Origin: Pythium myriotylum
Lineage: Eukaryota > Oomycota > Peronosporomycetes > Pythiales > Pythiaceae
Direction of reading: 5' to 3'
DNA: 64,000 bases
Assembly (NCBI GenBank): GCA_023091665.1
Contig: JALJCQ010000017.1
Location: forward strand, 2,046,001 to 2,110,000
Every line of letters begins with the position of its first letter. The first letter of the stretch is position 1. The position numbers were made by a program, and so were the translations under genes. The notes under the pieces are model-generated. The model made no database searches and had not been told where the DNA came from. It saw nothing but the letters and a program-made list of their open reading frames with translations. Shown here in pieces: positions 9,550-17,859 of this stretch.

Positions 9550-11161
9550 TCAGAAAATCATCGGGGGGGTGTCTTCATCTTCCTCGTCATCCACAGGGGC
9601 TTCGCGTCGGGGCATTTTTGTCGTGATTGGTGTCATAAATGGCTTCGCTGGAGCGTTCGTGGAGTTTTGGTTCTCGCGCTCACTCTTTCTGACGAGCCCA
9701 CGGACATTCACTGGGCCTTTTGATTTCGCAGCTACTTCCATTACCTAGACAGAAAGTGAGCGCGAGTTCAAGTTGACCAACCGAGAATTCCCTCAAAACA
9801 TACCTCATCCGACAGTTTCTTGTTGGCCTGGGTGGTGTTTCGCCTGGTTCGAGGTTCCTTCGTGCTTCTCTTTTTCGCGTCCTCTTGTTTCTGCTTCTCG
9901 GCTTCTTCCCGTTTTAGCTGAGCTCGTAGCTGCTGCGTAGGAGTAATTTGGGCCTTCGGCAATGTCAGCTTCAGCGTACCTGTGACCTTCGACCGCTCAG
10001 CCTTGCCTTTGTCTGAGTGAACGAGCTCTGGGAATCGCAGTCGCAATAGCTTGTTCTTGATGACCATCGATACGTACGAAGGGTGGACGTCCACATCCAC
10101 TAAAGACGTGTCCAGAAAGCGCGGTAGATCCACTTCCAAAATGATCTCGAGGTCTTCGTCGAAGAGCCGGAAGTCCCATTTGCCCTCGTTGCACTGACGT
10201 ATCGTCTGTTTCTCTCCCTCTTGACGCCGCGCGTCACGCAAGGCCTGTTCGTGCTCGCGTTCGGCGTCCCGCTCACGCGGCTGGTTCTCTCGTCTCCTCG
10301 CCTCTTCCTCCTCCTTCTGCTCGGCGAGTTCCAGGTACATCTCTCGGCGAGTGTGTGGTGTATACGGCACTTTTTCCTGGGAGCCCAGCAGCGAAGGCTT
10401 GGTCTTCTTCTTCGACGAGTCAGAAATGTCGGTGGCCTCGCCGTCGTCAGTGACATCGATGACGTCGTCCTCGTCTTCCTCGTTCTGGTTATTATCGCTG
10501 CAGGCACGCTCTTCCTCCGCCCGGCGCTGTCTCTCCTCTGCCTTCTGTGCTCGTACACGCACTGCCTGCTCCCGCAAAAAGCGCAATCGCTCGGGCAGCA
10601 CCTGCATCGCCTTGATGCGGTCGCTGCGATGGACTTCCTTGCCGTCCAGCAAACGCAACTGCGGGAGCGAAGCGATAACATACTCGCGAAATCCATTTTC
10701 TGGCCAGTTGGCCTGGCACGGGTTTCCGAGCATGTATAGCTCACCGAGGTGTTGAAGGGGCTTCAAGTAGTTCTACAAAGCCAAGCATGTCAACCACGTC
10801 GCATTGTCTCCACATTGAGCTTTAGTCTACGCACGACGCTGGCCTCGAGCTCGTCAAAGTCGACAAAGTTGACCGTGAGGTCCAGTTTCTCGAGAAACTC
10901 GCAGGCCTGGAGCCCTTCGATCTTGGAAATGTTGTTGAGCGCGAGGTTGAGGTACCGGAGCTCCTTCATGTGGGTGAGGTCTTCGATCTTGTCGATGATG
11001 TTGTTCTGGAGGTAGAGAATCCGCAGCCGGCGACACGCCGAGCCGATGACCTCAATCTTCTCGATCTCTTCCTGGTGGAGAGAGATCTCTTCGAGCGTCG
11101 AGAGCATGCCATCGTTGTGCTCGGAGCGGCGGCGCAGCAAGTCGAGCGTGATACGCGGCAT
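9550..11161 (-). CDS. DNAAF11: Leucine-rich repeat protein tilB/LRRC6 (dynein assembly factor), three exons
   Basis: tilB/LRRC6 is a cytoplasmic factor for preassembly of axonemal dynein arms, which fits flagellate zoospores. I read exons 11161-10835, 10772-9804 and 9744-9550 (496 codons before the stop). The introns are 62 nt (donor GTGCGT, acceptor TGTAG) and 59 nt (donor GTATGT, acceptor TCTAG), both phase 0. Exon 1 carries the LRRs ([51 protein letters not shown]). The splice restores the LRR-cap region ending ELYMLGNPC and [13 protein letters not shown] charged coiled coil of about 100 residues follows, then a CS-like region ([19 protein letters not shown]). Exon 3 supplies the family-like acidic end DEDTPPMIF. 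The choice of donor 1 rests on alignment length to animal LRRC6 from memory. Confidence 0.88.
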
Positions 11162-11387
11162 TGTGCCAAGTGGGGACTCCGCGGCTTTTCAAGATCGAAA
11201 TTCCGTGTCGACCACACAATAACCTGTAGCCATTTATCCTCTCTCGTAAAAGTATATGTCGAAGGTAGCTTAACCAAAGTGAACTTTGTAATTTTGGGAA
11301 CCAAGCGAACCACTCAACTGACTCGGAGGTGTATTAAGTCGTCGACCTGCTCCACCTCCACAAGACTCATGCTCCACTACGAAAGAC

Positions 11388-12485
11388 CTAGGCCTGGTTG
11401 TCGGCGTCGACGGTGAGCGTGGTCATGCGGCCGTTCTCGGCCACGGCGCCCGACATGTAGGAGCCGGCGACCGTGGCGACGTAGGCGACGACCGAGACGA
11501 ACGTGAAGACCACGCCCGAGTTCATGGAGCCGCAGCGGAAGAGCGTCGAGCCGTGGTTGACGGCGAACTTGTCGTTGGTCTCGTCGCAGTTGGTGATGTG
11601 CGAGGACGTGGCGACCACGACGCCCGCCACGAGCATGCCGAAGGCCAGCAGCGCGTCGCCCACGCGCTCGACCTTGAGCGCCGGGCGGCGCGTGAGCTTG
11701 AAGTGCTCCACGGCCACGAGCTGCCAGAGCGAGTAGAGCGCGCACGTGTACGCCATGAGGATCGCGAAGGTCGACTTGGGCGACAGGTACTGGCCCGTGT
11801 AGTAGTGCTTGTAGCCCGCGGCGATGAACACGAGCGCGGCCGAGGACGCCGCGAACTGCACGGCGCGGCCGCCGAGACGCACGGCACGCAGCGCCGGGCG
11901 GTTCACGTACGTGGCCGGCGAGTTGCCGCCCTCCACCTGCTTGGTCGTGCCGGGCGTCTGCACGGTCGCGTACTCGTTGGCCGCCGACGGCTCCTCCTCC
12001 GCCACGAGCGACGTGGTCGTGTTGCTCGACGAGAAGAAGAAGCTCGAGAGACCCGTGAGCGCGAAGAGACCGGCCGTGACGAACGTGAGGATGATGCCGA
12101 AGGTCATGCTGCCGCAGCGGAAGAGGTTGCGGCCGTGGTACGTGTAGAAGAGAATGTTCTGCGACTTGCAGTCCTCCTTGGCGTCCGACGTCATGTGGAG
12201 CACACCGGCGAGCGCGAGCGCGGCGGCGATGGAGAGGTCGAAGACGCGCTGGAAGAGCGCGCGCGGGGCCGTGGCCGAGAGCTGGAAGCCGCGCAGCGCC
12301 ACGACGTAGTAGGCCGAGGAGAGCAGCGCCGTGTAGTTGGCGACGGTGGAGAAGATGGCGGCGCCGCTGCTGAGCTGGCCCGTGGTGTACTCGATGTAGC
12401 CGAGCGAGATGAAGATCATGGCGGCGATGGCCGAGGCGCCCTGGACGGCGCGCACGGCCGCGTGGGTGTTGGAGATGGCGACCAT
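11388..12485 (-). CDS. Multi-TM membrane protein with two homologous halves (copy 1)
   Basis: A 365-residue protein starting in an excellent context (CCACCATGG). Each half has about four membrane segments and ends with the same signature: NLFRCGSMTFGIILTF near residue 120 and TLFRCGSMNSGVVFTF near 320. Both are preceded by a soluble loop with a Cys-containing DAKEDCK or TNCDETN segment. The halves are joined by a polar linker of about 50 residues. The topology suggests a MARVEL- or CASP-like four-helix module duplicated in tandem, but I do not recognise the family with certainty and assign no function. The stop is TAG here and TGA in the inverted copy. Single exon. Its neighbour at the 3' end, tilB, is transcribed in the same direction. 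Confidence 0.85.
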   Translation of the reverse strand: MVAISNTHAAVRAVQGASAIAAMIFISLGYIEYTTGQLSSGAAIFSTVANYTALLSSAYYVVALRGFQLSATAPRALFQRVFDLSIAAALALAGVLHMTSDAKEDCKSQNILFYTYHGRNLFRCGSMTFGIILTFVTAGLFALTGLSSFFFSSSNTTTSLVAEEEPSAANEYATVQTPGTTKQVEGGNSPATYVNRPALRAVRLGGRAVQFAASSAALVFIAAGYKHYYTGQYLSPKSTFAILMAYTCALYSLWQLVAVEHFKLTRRPALKVERVGDALLAFGMLVAGVVVATSSHITNCDETNDKFAVNHGSTLFRCGSMNSGVVFTFVSVVAYVATVAGSYMSGAVAENGRMTTLTVDADNQA

Positions 12486-12570
12486 GGTGGCTGGCGAGGC
12501 TTGGATCCCGATTAGCTTGAGTGAGGCAGAGCGAATTGAGGAGTGAGAACAAGTCAGGAGTTGCAAGGAG
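11392..12570 (-). repeat. Inverted repeat, left arm (1,179 bp)
   Basis: This arm reads in reverse complement as 16335-17513. All frames I compared give the same translations, and the sampled flanks match base for base, so identity appears complete or nearly so. The arms run from about 85 nt before the ATG to the penultimate codon of the multi-TM gene. The spacer of 3,764 bp holds the two elicitin-like genes. Confidence 0.9.
12533..12548 (-). promoter_or_regulatory. Oomycete core promoter of multi-TM copy 1
   Basis: On the minus strand TCTCACTCCTCAATTC matches the 16-nt oomycete core promoter at about 13 positions, 47 nt before the ATG at 12485. It lies inside the inverted repeat, so both gene copies share it. 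Confidence 0.75.
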
Positions 12571-13667
12571 TCGATGGGAGAAACCCCGAGGATCCCAGGG
12601 AAGAATCGGGAAGAAGCTGAGAGCCGGCGGATTCCGGTTGGCCAGGGGCACGTTTGGTTGAGCGACTCGCGTGAGAGTCAACGAGGGGTAATCCTCGCGT
12701 ACTGTACGCCCAACTGTGGATTGGAGACCACTGGGATTTTGCCAAGGTCTCTTGCTACCACCAGAAGCAGATCTCCTGATCTCCTGTCTGGAGTCCAGTC
12801 TCCGGTATGTCTACACGAGCTGTCAGGTCCGCCCCATCTCTCCACTTTGTATCGCGCATCATGTGGGTGAGAGGTCAGCCGCTGGCACGTGCCTCTCACT
12901 TCATGAAGAAGGATAAGACGCTGGCGAATGGCAACTCTTCAGAAGGCTGACGAGCGGCTGCCGAGTTCTCCGAGGGCCGTTTGATTCGTGTTTAGTTGCT
13001 TCCATGGACAGGCTGCAGGTCAGCTGCCCGTCATGGTTCCTCTCTTCCTTCTCTCGCTTCGATCTCTTCCGCGTGCGAGTGTGGTTGGCTCTCGGCACGC
13101 GCCGACCTCGGCTTCCCATGGCCCGCTTCAACGTTGAAGCCGCGGGAGATGCGCCGATTAATCCGCCCTCGCTGATTGGCTCGAAGCAGCACGCCACGCA
13201 GACAGGACGACTGAGATGGCGCGTGCCGGTCAACAACCGGACAAGTCGGGATCCTGATTAAAGCGTCAGAGATGGGGCGACCTACTCGACGCGTGGCCTC
13301 AGCCAATGGCCATGCGGGCTCCCATGGATAGCCACGGCAATCATGAGCGACTCGTACTCTCCATCTACTGAATGGGCTTGTCGCAGGCAGACATCCCTCC
13401 GTTCACTCGGCCCGGAGACCGTACTAATCAGTCGTGGAGAGAGAAGAATTCTGACAGTGCACATATTATACATCTACTCGACGTCCGGATCCGTCATCCA
13501 GAGGATGAGAGCGAATCGCAACCGGCGGCACGCGCCTCGGCTTCCGCGGAGGATTTGGCGCGGGGGCTGATCACGAAATCGTGTCGTGAGTCGCTCGTGG
13601 TGGCAGAGACTCACTGCAACAAGACCCACAACCCAACCAGCACGCCCCCGCTCACGCTCCCACGACC
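12571..13667. other. Intergenic region between multi-TM copy 1 and the first elicitin-like gene
   Basis: I see no gene. The sequence is moderately GC-rich. A TCACTG-CAAC stretch at 13610-13618 could be a weak initiator for the gene starting at 13668. Confidence 0.45.
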
Positions 13668-14234
13668 ATGAAGATTGCTGCCCTTGCTGCTGCGCTTGTC
13701 GCCGTCGCGACTGCCGAAACGTGCGACTACGCCGTGGTCGGCCCTACGCTCCAGTCGCTCGGCAAGCCCATTGCGAGCTGTCTCACGGCCACCGACAATA
13801 GCTACAACCTCGCGCGTGCCACGGCCCCGCCGACGGCAGAACAGGCTGCTGCCATCTGTGCCAAGTGCCAGGACTTCGTGACTGCCGTGACAGCCATCAC
13901 GTGGCCAGAGTGCACCATGAATGTCGGTGGCAGCGAGCAGACGCTCACGTCCTACTTTGACAAGATGATTGGAGGCTGCAAGGGAGGTTCGACGGCCACG
14001 TCGAACACCACGACTCCAGCCACTACGACGGCCGCTCCGGCAACCGCGGGCAGTGGCTCCGGCAAAGCGGACTCTCCTTCGGTCGGATCCCAGGCCAACA
14101 ACGCGAGCGACAGCATCACGACGGCGCCTGCGTCGTCGACGCCTGTGCCCAGTCCAACGAGCGCTGGCTATTCGATCCAAGTCGGCGTGGTGGCAGCCTC
14201 GGCTGTGGCCACGTCTATGGCGATCGTCTTCTAA
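13668..14234 (+). CDS. Elicitin-like secreted protein, probably GPI-anchored (ELL-1)
   Basis: A 188-residue protein: signal peptide 1-16 (MKIAALAAALVAVATA), then a domain of about 95 residues with six cysteines in elicitin spacing, ending in the SYFDKMIGGCK segment. Elicitins bind sterols and lipids at the oomycete surface, and the elicitin-like group is usually surface-attached. A Thr/Ser/Ala-rich linker of about 70 residues suits O-glycosylation. The C-terminus is hydrophobic (VGVVAASAVATSMAIVF), as expected of a GPI-anchor signal. The motifs NSYNLARA and NVGGSEQTLTSYFDKM are shared with the neighbour at 14717, so the two are tandem duplicates. Single exon. Confidence 0.88.
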   Translation: MKIAALAAALVAVATAETCDYAVVGPTLQSLGKPIASCLTATDNSYNLARATAPPTAEQAAAICAKCQDFVTAVTAITWPECTMNVGGSEQTLTSYFDKMIGGCKGGSTATSNTTTPATTTAAPATAGSGSGKADSPSVGSQANNASDSITTAPASSTPVPSPTSAGYSIQVGVVAASAVATSMAIVF

Positions 14235-14716
14235 AGAGTCGGACGTCGTCGATAGAGAGGCATGAGTTGAGACTGTAAATATGACCAAAGTACATGTGTC
14301 TGCGCAACAATCGTGTCTGTCAGTCGGCAAAAATGTGTCACTCACCTGCAATCGAGCTGAAGGGCTTGTATGCCCGCCGTTGATTACATCTTGGTCTGGA
14401 CTCGCCATGTCGATTGCGGTGAGCACGTAAAACGGCCACCAGTCACGGATCTCAGCCGATCCCTTACGCGCGTGGCTCGGACCACTCGACGGTGAGTGGG
14501 CGCGTGGAAAATTGGCCCGCGGCCTTCCATCAGAGAGGCTTAGTCATCCCACGACAGCCGGACTGACCGGATCAGCCAGCATGAAGTCATCCTGGTCGTG
14601 CGGGCAACGCCTGATTACTGCAGACTTGGAGCAACTCCGTCTGCGGCAAATCGATCGCATTTCTCTATCTGCCGACTCCTTCGCACCCACACCAAATCAG
14701 CGTTGACGATACAACA
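14235..14716. other. Spacer between the two elicitin-like genes
   Basis: A 482-nt spacer with no gene. It must contain the 3' end of ELL-1 and the promoter of ELL-2. I could not find a good initiator match close to the ATG at 14717. Confidence 0.4.
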
Positions 14717-15319
14717 ATGAAGCTCCTCTTGGTCGCTGCGGCACTCTTGGCGTCGGTCACCGATGCCGAGAAGTGCGTCTACGCCACCGTCGCGCCCAAC
14801 CTCCACTCGCTTGCCAACCAGATCGCCAAGTGCATGACGGCGACAGGCAACAGCTACAACCTCGCGCGAGCTGAGGCTCCTCCGACGCCCGAGCAAGCGG
14901 CGGCAATCTGCTCCAAGTGTAGCGACTTCGTCGAAGCTGTCAATGCCCTCCCGCCGTGGCCGGACTGTACGCTCAACGTTGGCGGCAGCGAGCAAACCTT
15001 GACCTCATACTTCGACAAGATGATCGGCGGGTGCAAATCGAGTGGTGGTAGCAGCAGCAGCACGACGACGCCATCAAGCACGACGGCTACACCGTCCGCG
15101 ACGACTACGGCTCCTGCACCTTCGGCTTCTTCGGGTAGCCAAGAGTCCTCCGTGGGCAAGTCGGGATCCACCGCTGAATCGACCAAACCTGCTGAAGTTA
15201 CTGCATCTCCCACATTGTCGACACCAGTTCCGAGTCCTACAAGCTCTGGAATTTCCGTTGCAAGTGGGAGCTTTATTGCGACGGCTGCGGCAGTATCAGT
15301 TGTTGTGTTTGCTGCATAA
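14717..15319 (+). CDS. Elicitin-like secreted protein, probably GPI-anchored (ELL-2)
   Basis: A 200-residue paralogue of ELL-1 in the same orientation. It has a signal peptide (MKLLLVAAALLASVTDA), the same six-cysteine elicitin-type domain (EKCVYATVAPNLHSLANQ through MIGGCK), and a longer Ser/Thr-rich linker of about 75 residues with STTT and TTTPS repeats. The tail is hydrophobic (FIATAAAVSVVVFAA), fitting a GPI-anchor signal. The N-terminal domain is much better conserved between the pair than the linker, as expected when the linker is a glycosylated stalk. Confidence 0.88.
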   Translation: MKLLLVAAALLASVTDAEKCVYATVAPNLHSLANQIAKCMTATGNSYNLARAEAPPTPEQAAAICSKCSDFVEAVNALPPWPDCTLNVGGSEQTLTSYFDKMIGGCKSSGGSSSSTTTPSSTTATPSATTTAPAPSASSGSQESSVGKSGSTAESTKPAEVTASPTLSTPVPSPTSSGISVASGSFIATAAAVSVVVFAA

Positions 15320-16334
15320 TTGTAAGAAAAGGGGATAACCTCCCCACCCAATGAGACATCAAACCATTCGTTACTTCCACTCCGTGCCTGATTGAGTCGG
15401 TAAAAAACGTTCCTATATCTGGGGCAAATGACATACCGTGTCATGCATAGAACGTACGTGATTGATGCTGTTGAGGCTCAGATTAAGCGTAATACAGCGA
15501 GAAGTCCTCGGGCGCTTGTACCCTCGCGCCAGGCTGGTGCATTGAACCAATAGCTTGTAAAACGGCACTGCCTGTCCAAGGTTGGACTACGCACGTAACA
15601 CTGCAAAGAGTCGGTACCTGATCTCTCTATATGAATGTTGACCGCATGACCACTCGCCGAGTCGAACTGGAAGGTACACAAACACCAGAATGAGAAGCAA
15701 ACGGGAAGCAAACACGTGCCAAGAACCAACCAGCTCGAAGTCGCCGACAAGTGATTGCCGATCGTGCCAGCGGAACGTGATGGTAATCTCGGACTCTGTG
15801 GATGGCCAAAGTCCTCGCTTTCCGTATGCACACGAAGCAATCTCGTTTCGGCGCAGCTGCGAAAGTCGTCAACAACATACAGTAGTGCCGGATCGATTTC
15901 GCGTAATGCTTACATTCCCGCCGAGCATCGATCGTCGAAGGCTTTCGACTGGATTGTTCGAGACGAAGTGCCCTGACGAGCACTCGTTGGCCAACGGCAC
16001 GTGCTAGCTCAAATCGAAGAGAAATGATGGCAAATCACTGTCGGGATGTTCATCGCTTTGCAGCTGCTTCACGAGAAGTTCATGCAGCCCACCCAACAAT
16101 TCTTGAATAGCGTCGAGTATCGAGTCGGCACACACTTTCAGCTGCCCCGACTGACGAATTCTCCAAGTCGCAGAAGCGTGACACGGACAGACACCACCGT
16201 CGAAATCCGCCGTCGACGCTTGATACGTCACGATTTTCGAGTTGAGCACCAGATTCCAGTGGGTGGATCAGCAACTCGCTCGCCGCAATCGTTCTGGCCG
16301 ACCGGAATCGAAGCTTTCGTCGCCACCTTCATGG
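15320..16334. other. Intergenic region up to the inverted repeat
   Basis: About 1 kb with no supported gene. Short open frames on both strands carry no known motif. Confidence 0.45.
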
Positions 16335-17513
16335 CTCCTTGCAACTCCTGACTTGTTCTCACTCCTCAATTCGCTCTGCCTCACTCAAGCTAATCGGGAT
16401 CCAAGCCTCGCCAGCCACCATGGTCGCCATCTCCAACACCCACGCGGCCGTGCGCGCCGTCCAGGGCGCCTCGGCCATCGCCGCCATGATCTTCATCTCG
16501 CTCGGCTACATCGAGTACACCACGGGCCAGCTCAGCAGCGGCGCCGCCATCTTCTCCACCGTCGCCAACTACACGGCGCTGCTCTCCTCGGCCTACTACG
16601 TCGTGGCGCTGCGCGGCTTCCAGCTCTCGGCCACGGCCCCGCGCGCGCTCTTCCAGCGCGTCTTCGACCTCTCCATCGCCGCCGCGCTCGCGCTCGCCGG
16701 TGTGCTCCACATGACGTCGGACGCCAAGGAGGACTGCAAGTCGCAGAACATTCTCTTCTACACGTACCACGGCCGCAACCTCTTCCGCTGCGGCAGCATG
16801 ACCTTCGGCATCATCCTCACGTTCGTCACGGCCGGTCTCTTCGCGCTCACGGGTCTCTCGAGCTTCTTCTTCTCGTCGAGCAACACGACCACGTCGCTCG
16901 TGGCGGAGGAGGAGCCGTCGGCGGCCAACGAGTACGCGACCGTGCAGACGCCCGGCACGACCAAGCAGGTGGAGGGCGGCAACTCGCCGGCCACGTACGT
17001 GAACCGCCCGGCGCTGCGTGCCGTGCGTCTCGGCGGCCGCGCCGTGCAGTTCGCGGCGTCCTCGGCCGCGCTCGTGTTCATCGCCGCGGGCTACAAGCAC
17101 TACTACACGGGCCAGTACCTGTCGCCCAAGTCGACCTTCGCGATCCTCATGGCGTACACGTGCGCGCTCTACTCGCTCTGGCAGCTCGTGGCCGTGGAGC
17201 ACTTCAAGCTCACGCGCCGCCCGGCGCTCAAGGTCGAGCGCGTGGGCGACGCGCTGCTGGCCTTCGGCATGCTCGTGGCGGGCGTCGTGGTCGCCACGTC
17301 CTCGCACATCACCAACTGCGACGAGACCAACGACAAGTTCGCCGTCAACCACGGCTCGACGCTCTTCCGCTGCGGCTCCATGAACTCGGGCGTGGTCTTC
17401 ACGTTCGTCTCGGTCGTCGCCTACGTCGCCACGGTCGCCGGCTCCTACATGTCGGGCGCCGTGGCCGAGAACGGCCGCATGACCACGCTCACCGTCGACG
17501 CCGACAACCAGGC
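16335..17513 (+). repeat. Inverted repeat, right arm (1,179 bp)
   Basis: Reverse-complement partner of 11392-12570. Identity begins at CTCCTTGC and ends at the first three bases of the last codons (AACCAGGC), after which the copies differ: GCC TAG in the left copy, GCG TGA here. Confidence 0.9.
16357..16372 (+). promoter_or_regulatory. Oomycete core promoter of multi-TM copy 2
   Basis: TCTCACTCCTCAATTC, identical to the site of copy 1, lies 47 nt before the ATG at 16420. The repeat starts only 22 nt upstream of it, so copy 2 shares the core promoter but not the upstream control region of copy 1. Confidence 0.75.
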
Positions 17514-17517
17514 GTGA
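16420..17517 (+). CDS. Multi-TM membrane protein with two homologous halves (copy 2)
   Basis: Its protein is identical in every residue to that of the gene at 11388-12485: 365 residues, two four-helix halves ending in LFRCGSM motifs, with a polar linker between. The two genes are divergently arranged around the elicitin-like pair. As with copy 1, the family is uncertain and the topology suggests a MARVEL/CASP-like membrane protein. Only the final codon and stop (GCG TGA) differ at the DNA level in what I compared. Confidence 0.85.
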   Translation: MVAISNTHAAVRAVQGASAIAAMIFISLGYIEYTTGQLSSGAAIFSTVANYTALLSSAYYVVALRGFQLSATAPRALFQRVFDLSIAAALALAGVLHMTSDAKEDCKSQNILFYTYHGRNLFRCGSMTFGIILTFVTAGLFALTGLSSFFFSSSNTTTSLVAEEEPSAANEYATVQTPGTTKQVEGGNSPATYVNRPALRAVRLGGRAVQFAASSAALVFIAAGYKHYYTGQYLSPKSTFAILMAYTCALYSLWQLVAVEHFKLTRRPALKVERVGDALLAFGMLVAGVVVATSSHITNCDETNDKFAVNHGSTLFRCGSMNSGVVFTFVSVVAYVATVAGSYMSGAVAENGRMTTLTVDADNQA

Positions 17518-17859
17518 GCCATGCGAGACGCCGAGGATACGTCACTCGAGAGGGTAGAGATTTCGAAGCGAATGTGAGTTCGCAGATCTTGAATGGATTG
17601 GAGTGTCTTGGTTTGAGTATGGAGCAGACGCGCGAGACATGGCCAATTATAATTGACCCTGCATAGTTTGTAGCCTTCGCCTAAGTAAGCGACTTTGAGG
17701 AAGGCTTCTTGCTGCCTCGTAATGCTATGACCAACGGTTTTAGTCTGGCTGACAAGGCCACGTTCACAACTCTGTTCTCAACAATACACTGACTACAGAT
17801 GTGGCACACGCTACGCTCTCTACAGGGAGTGACCGACGCTTCCGATGCACTGGGGGTCT

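Noticed and set aside
10773..10813. A 41-nt first intron for the tilB gene (donor GTGGAG)
   Set aside because: The donor at 10834 (GTGCGT) is stronger, gives a normal 62-nt intron and restores the family length of the LRR-cap segment.
11377..12681. A 434-codon open frame overlapping multi-TM copy 1 (and its counterpart at 16242-17666)
   Set aside because: An Arg/His/Leu/Gly-rich shadow frame of the multi-TM gene. It is repeated only because the DNA is repeated.
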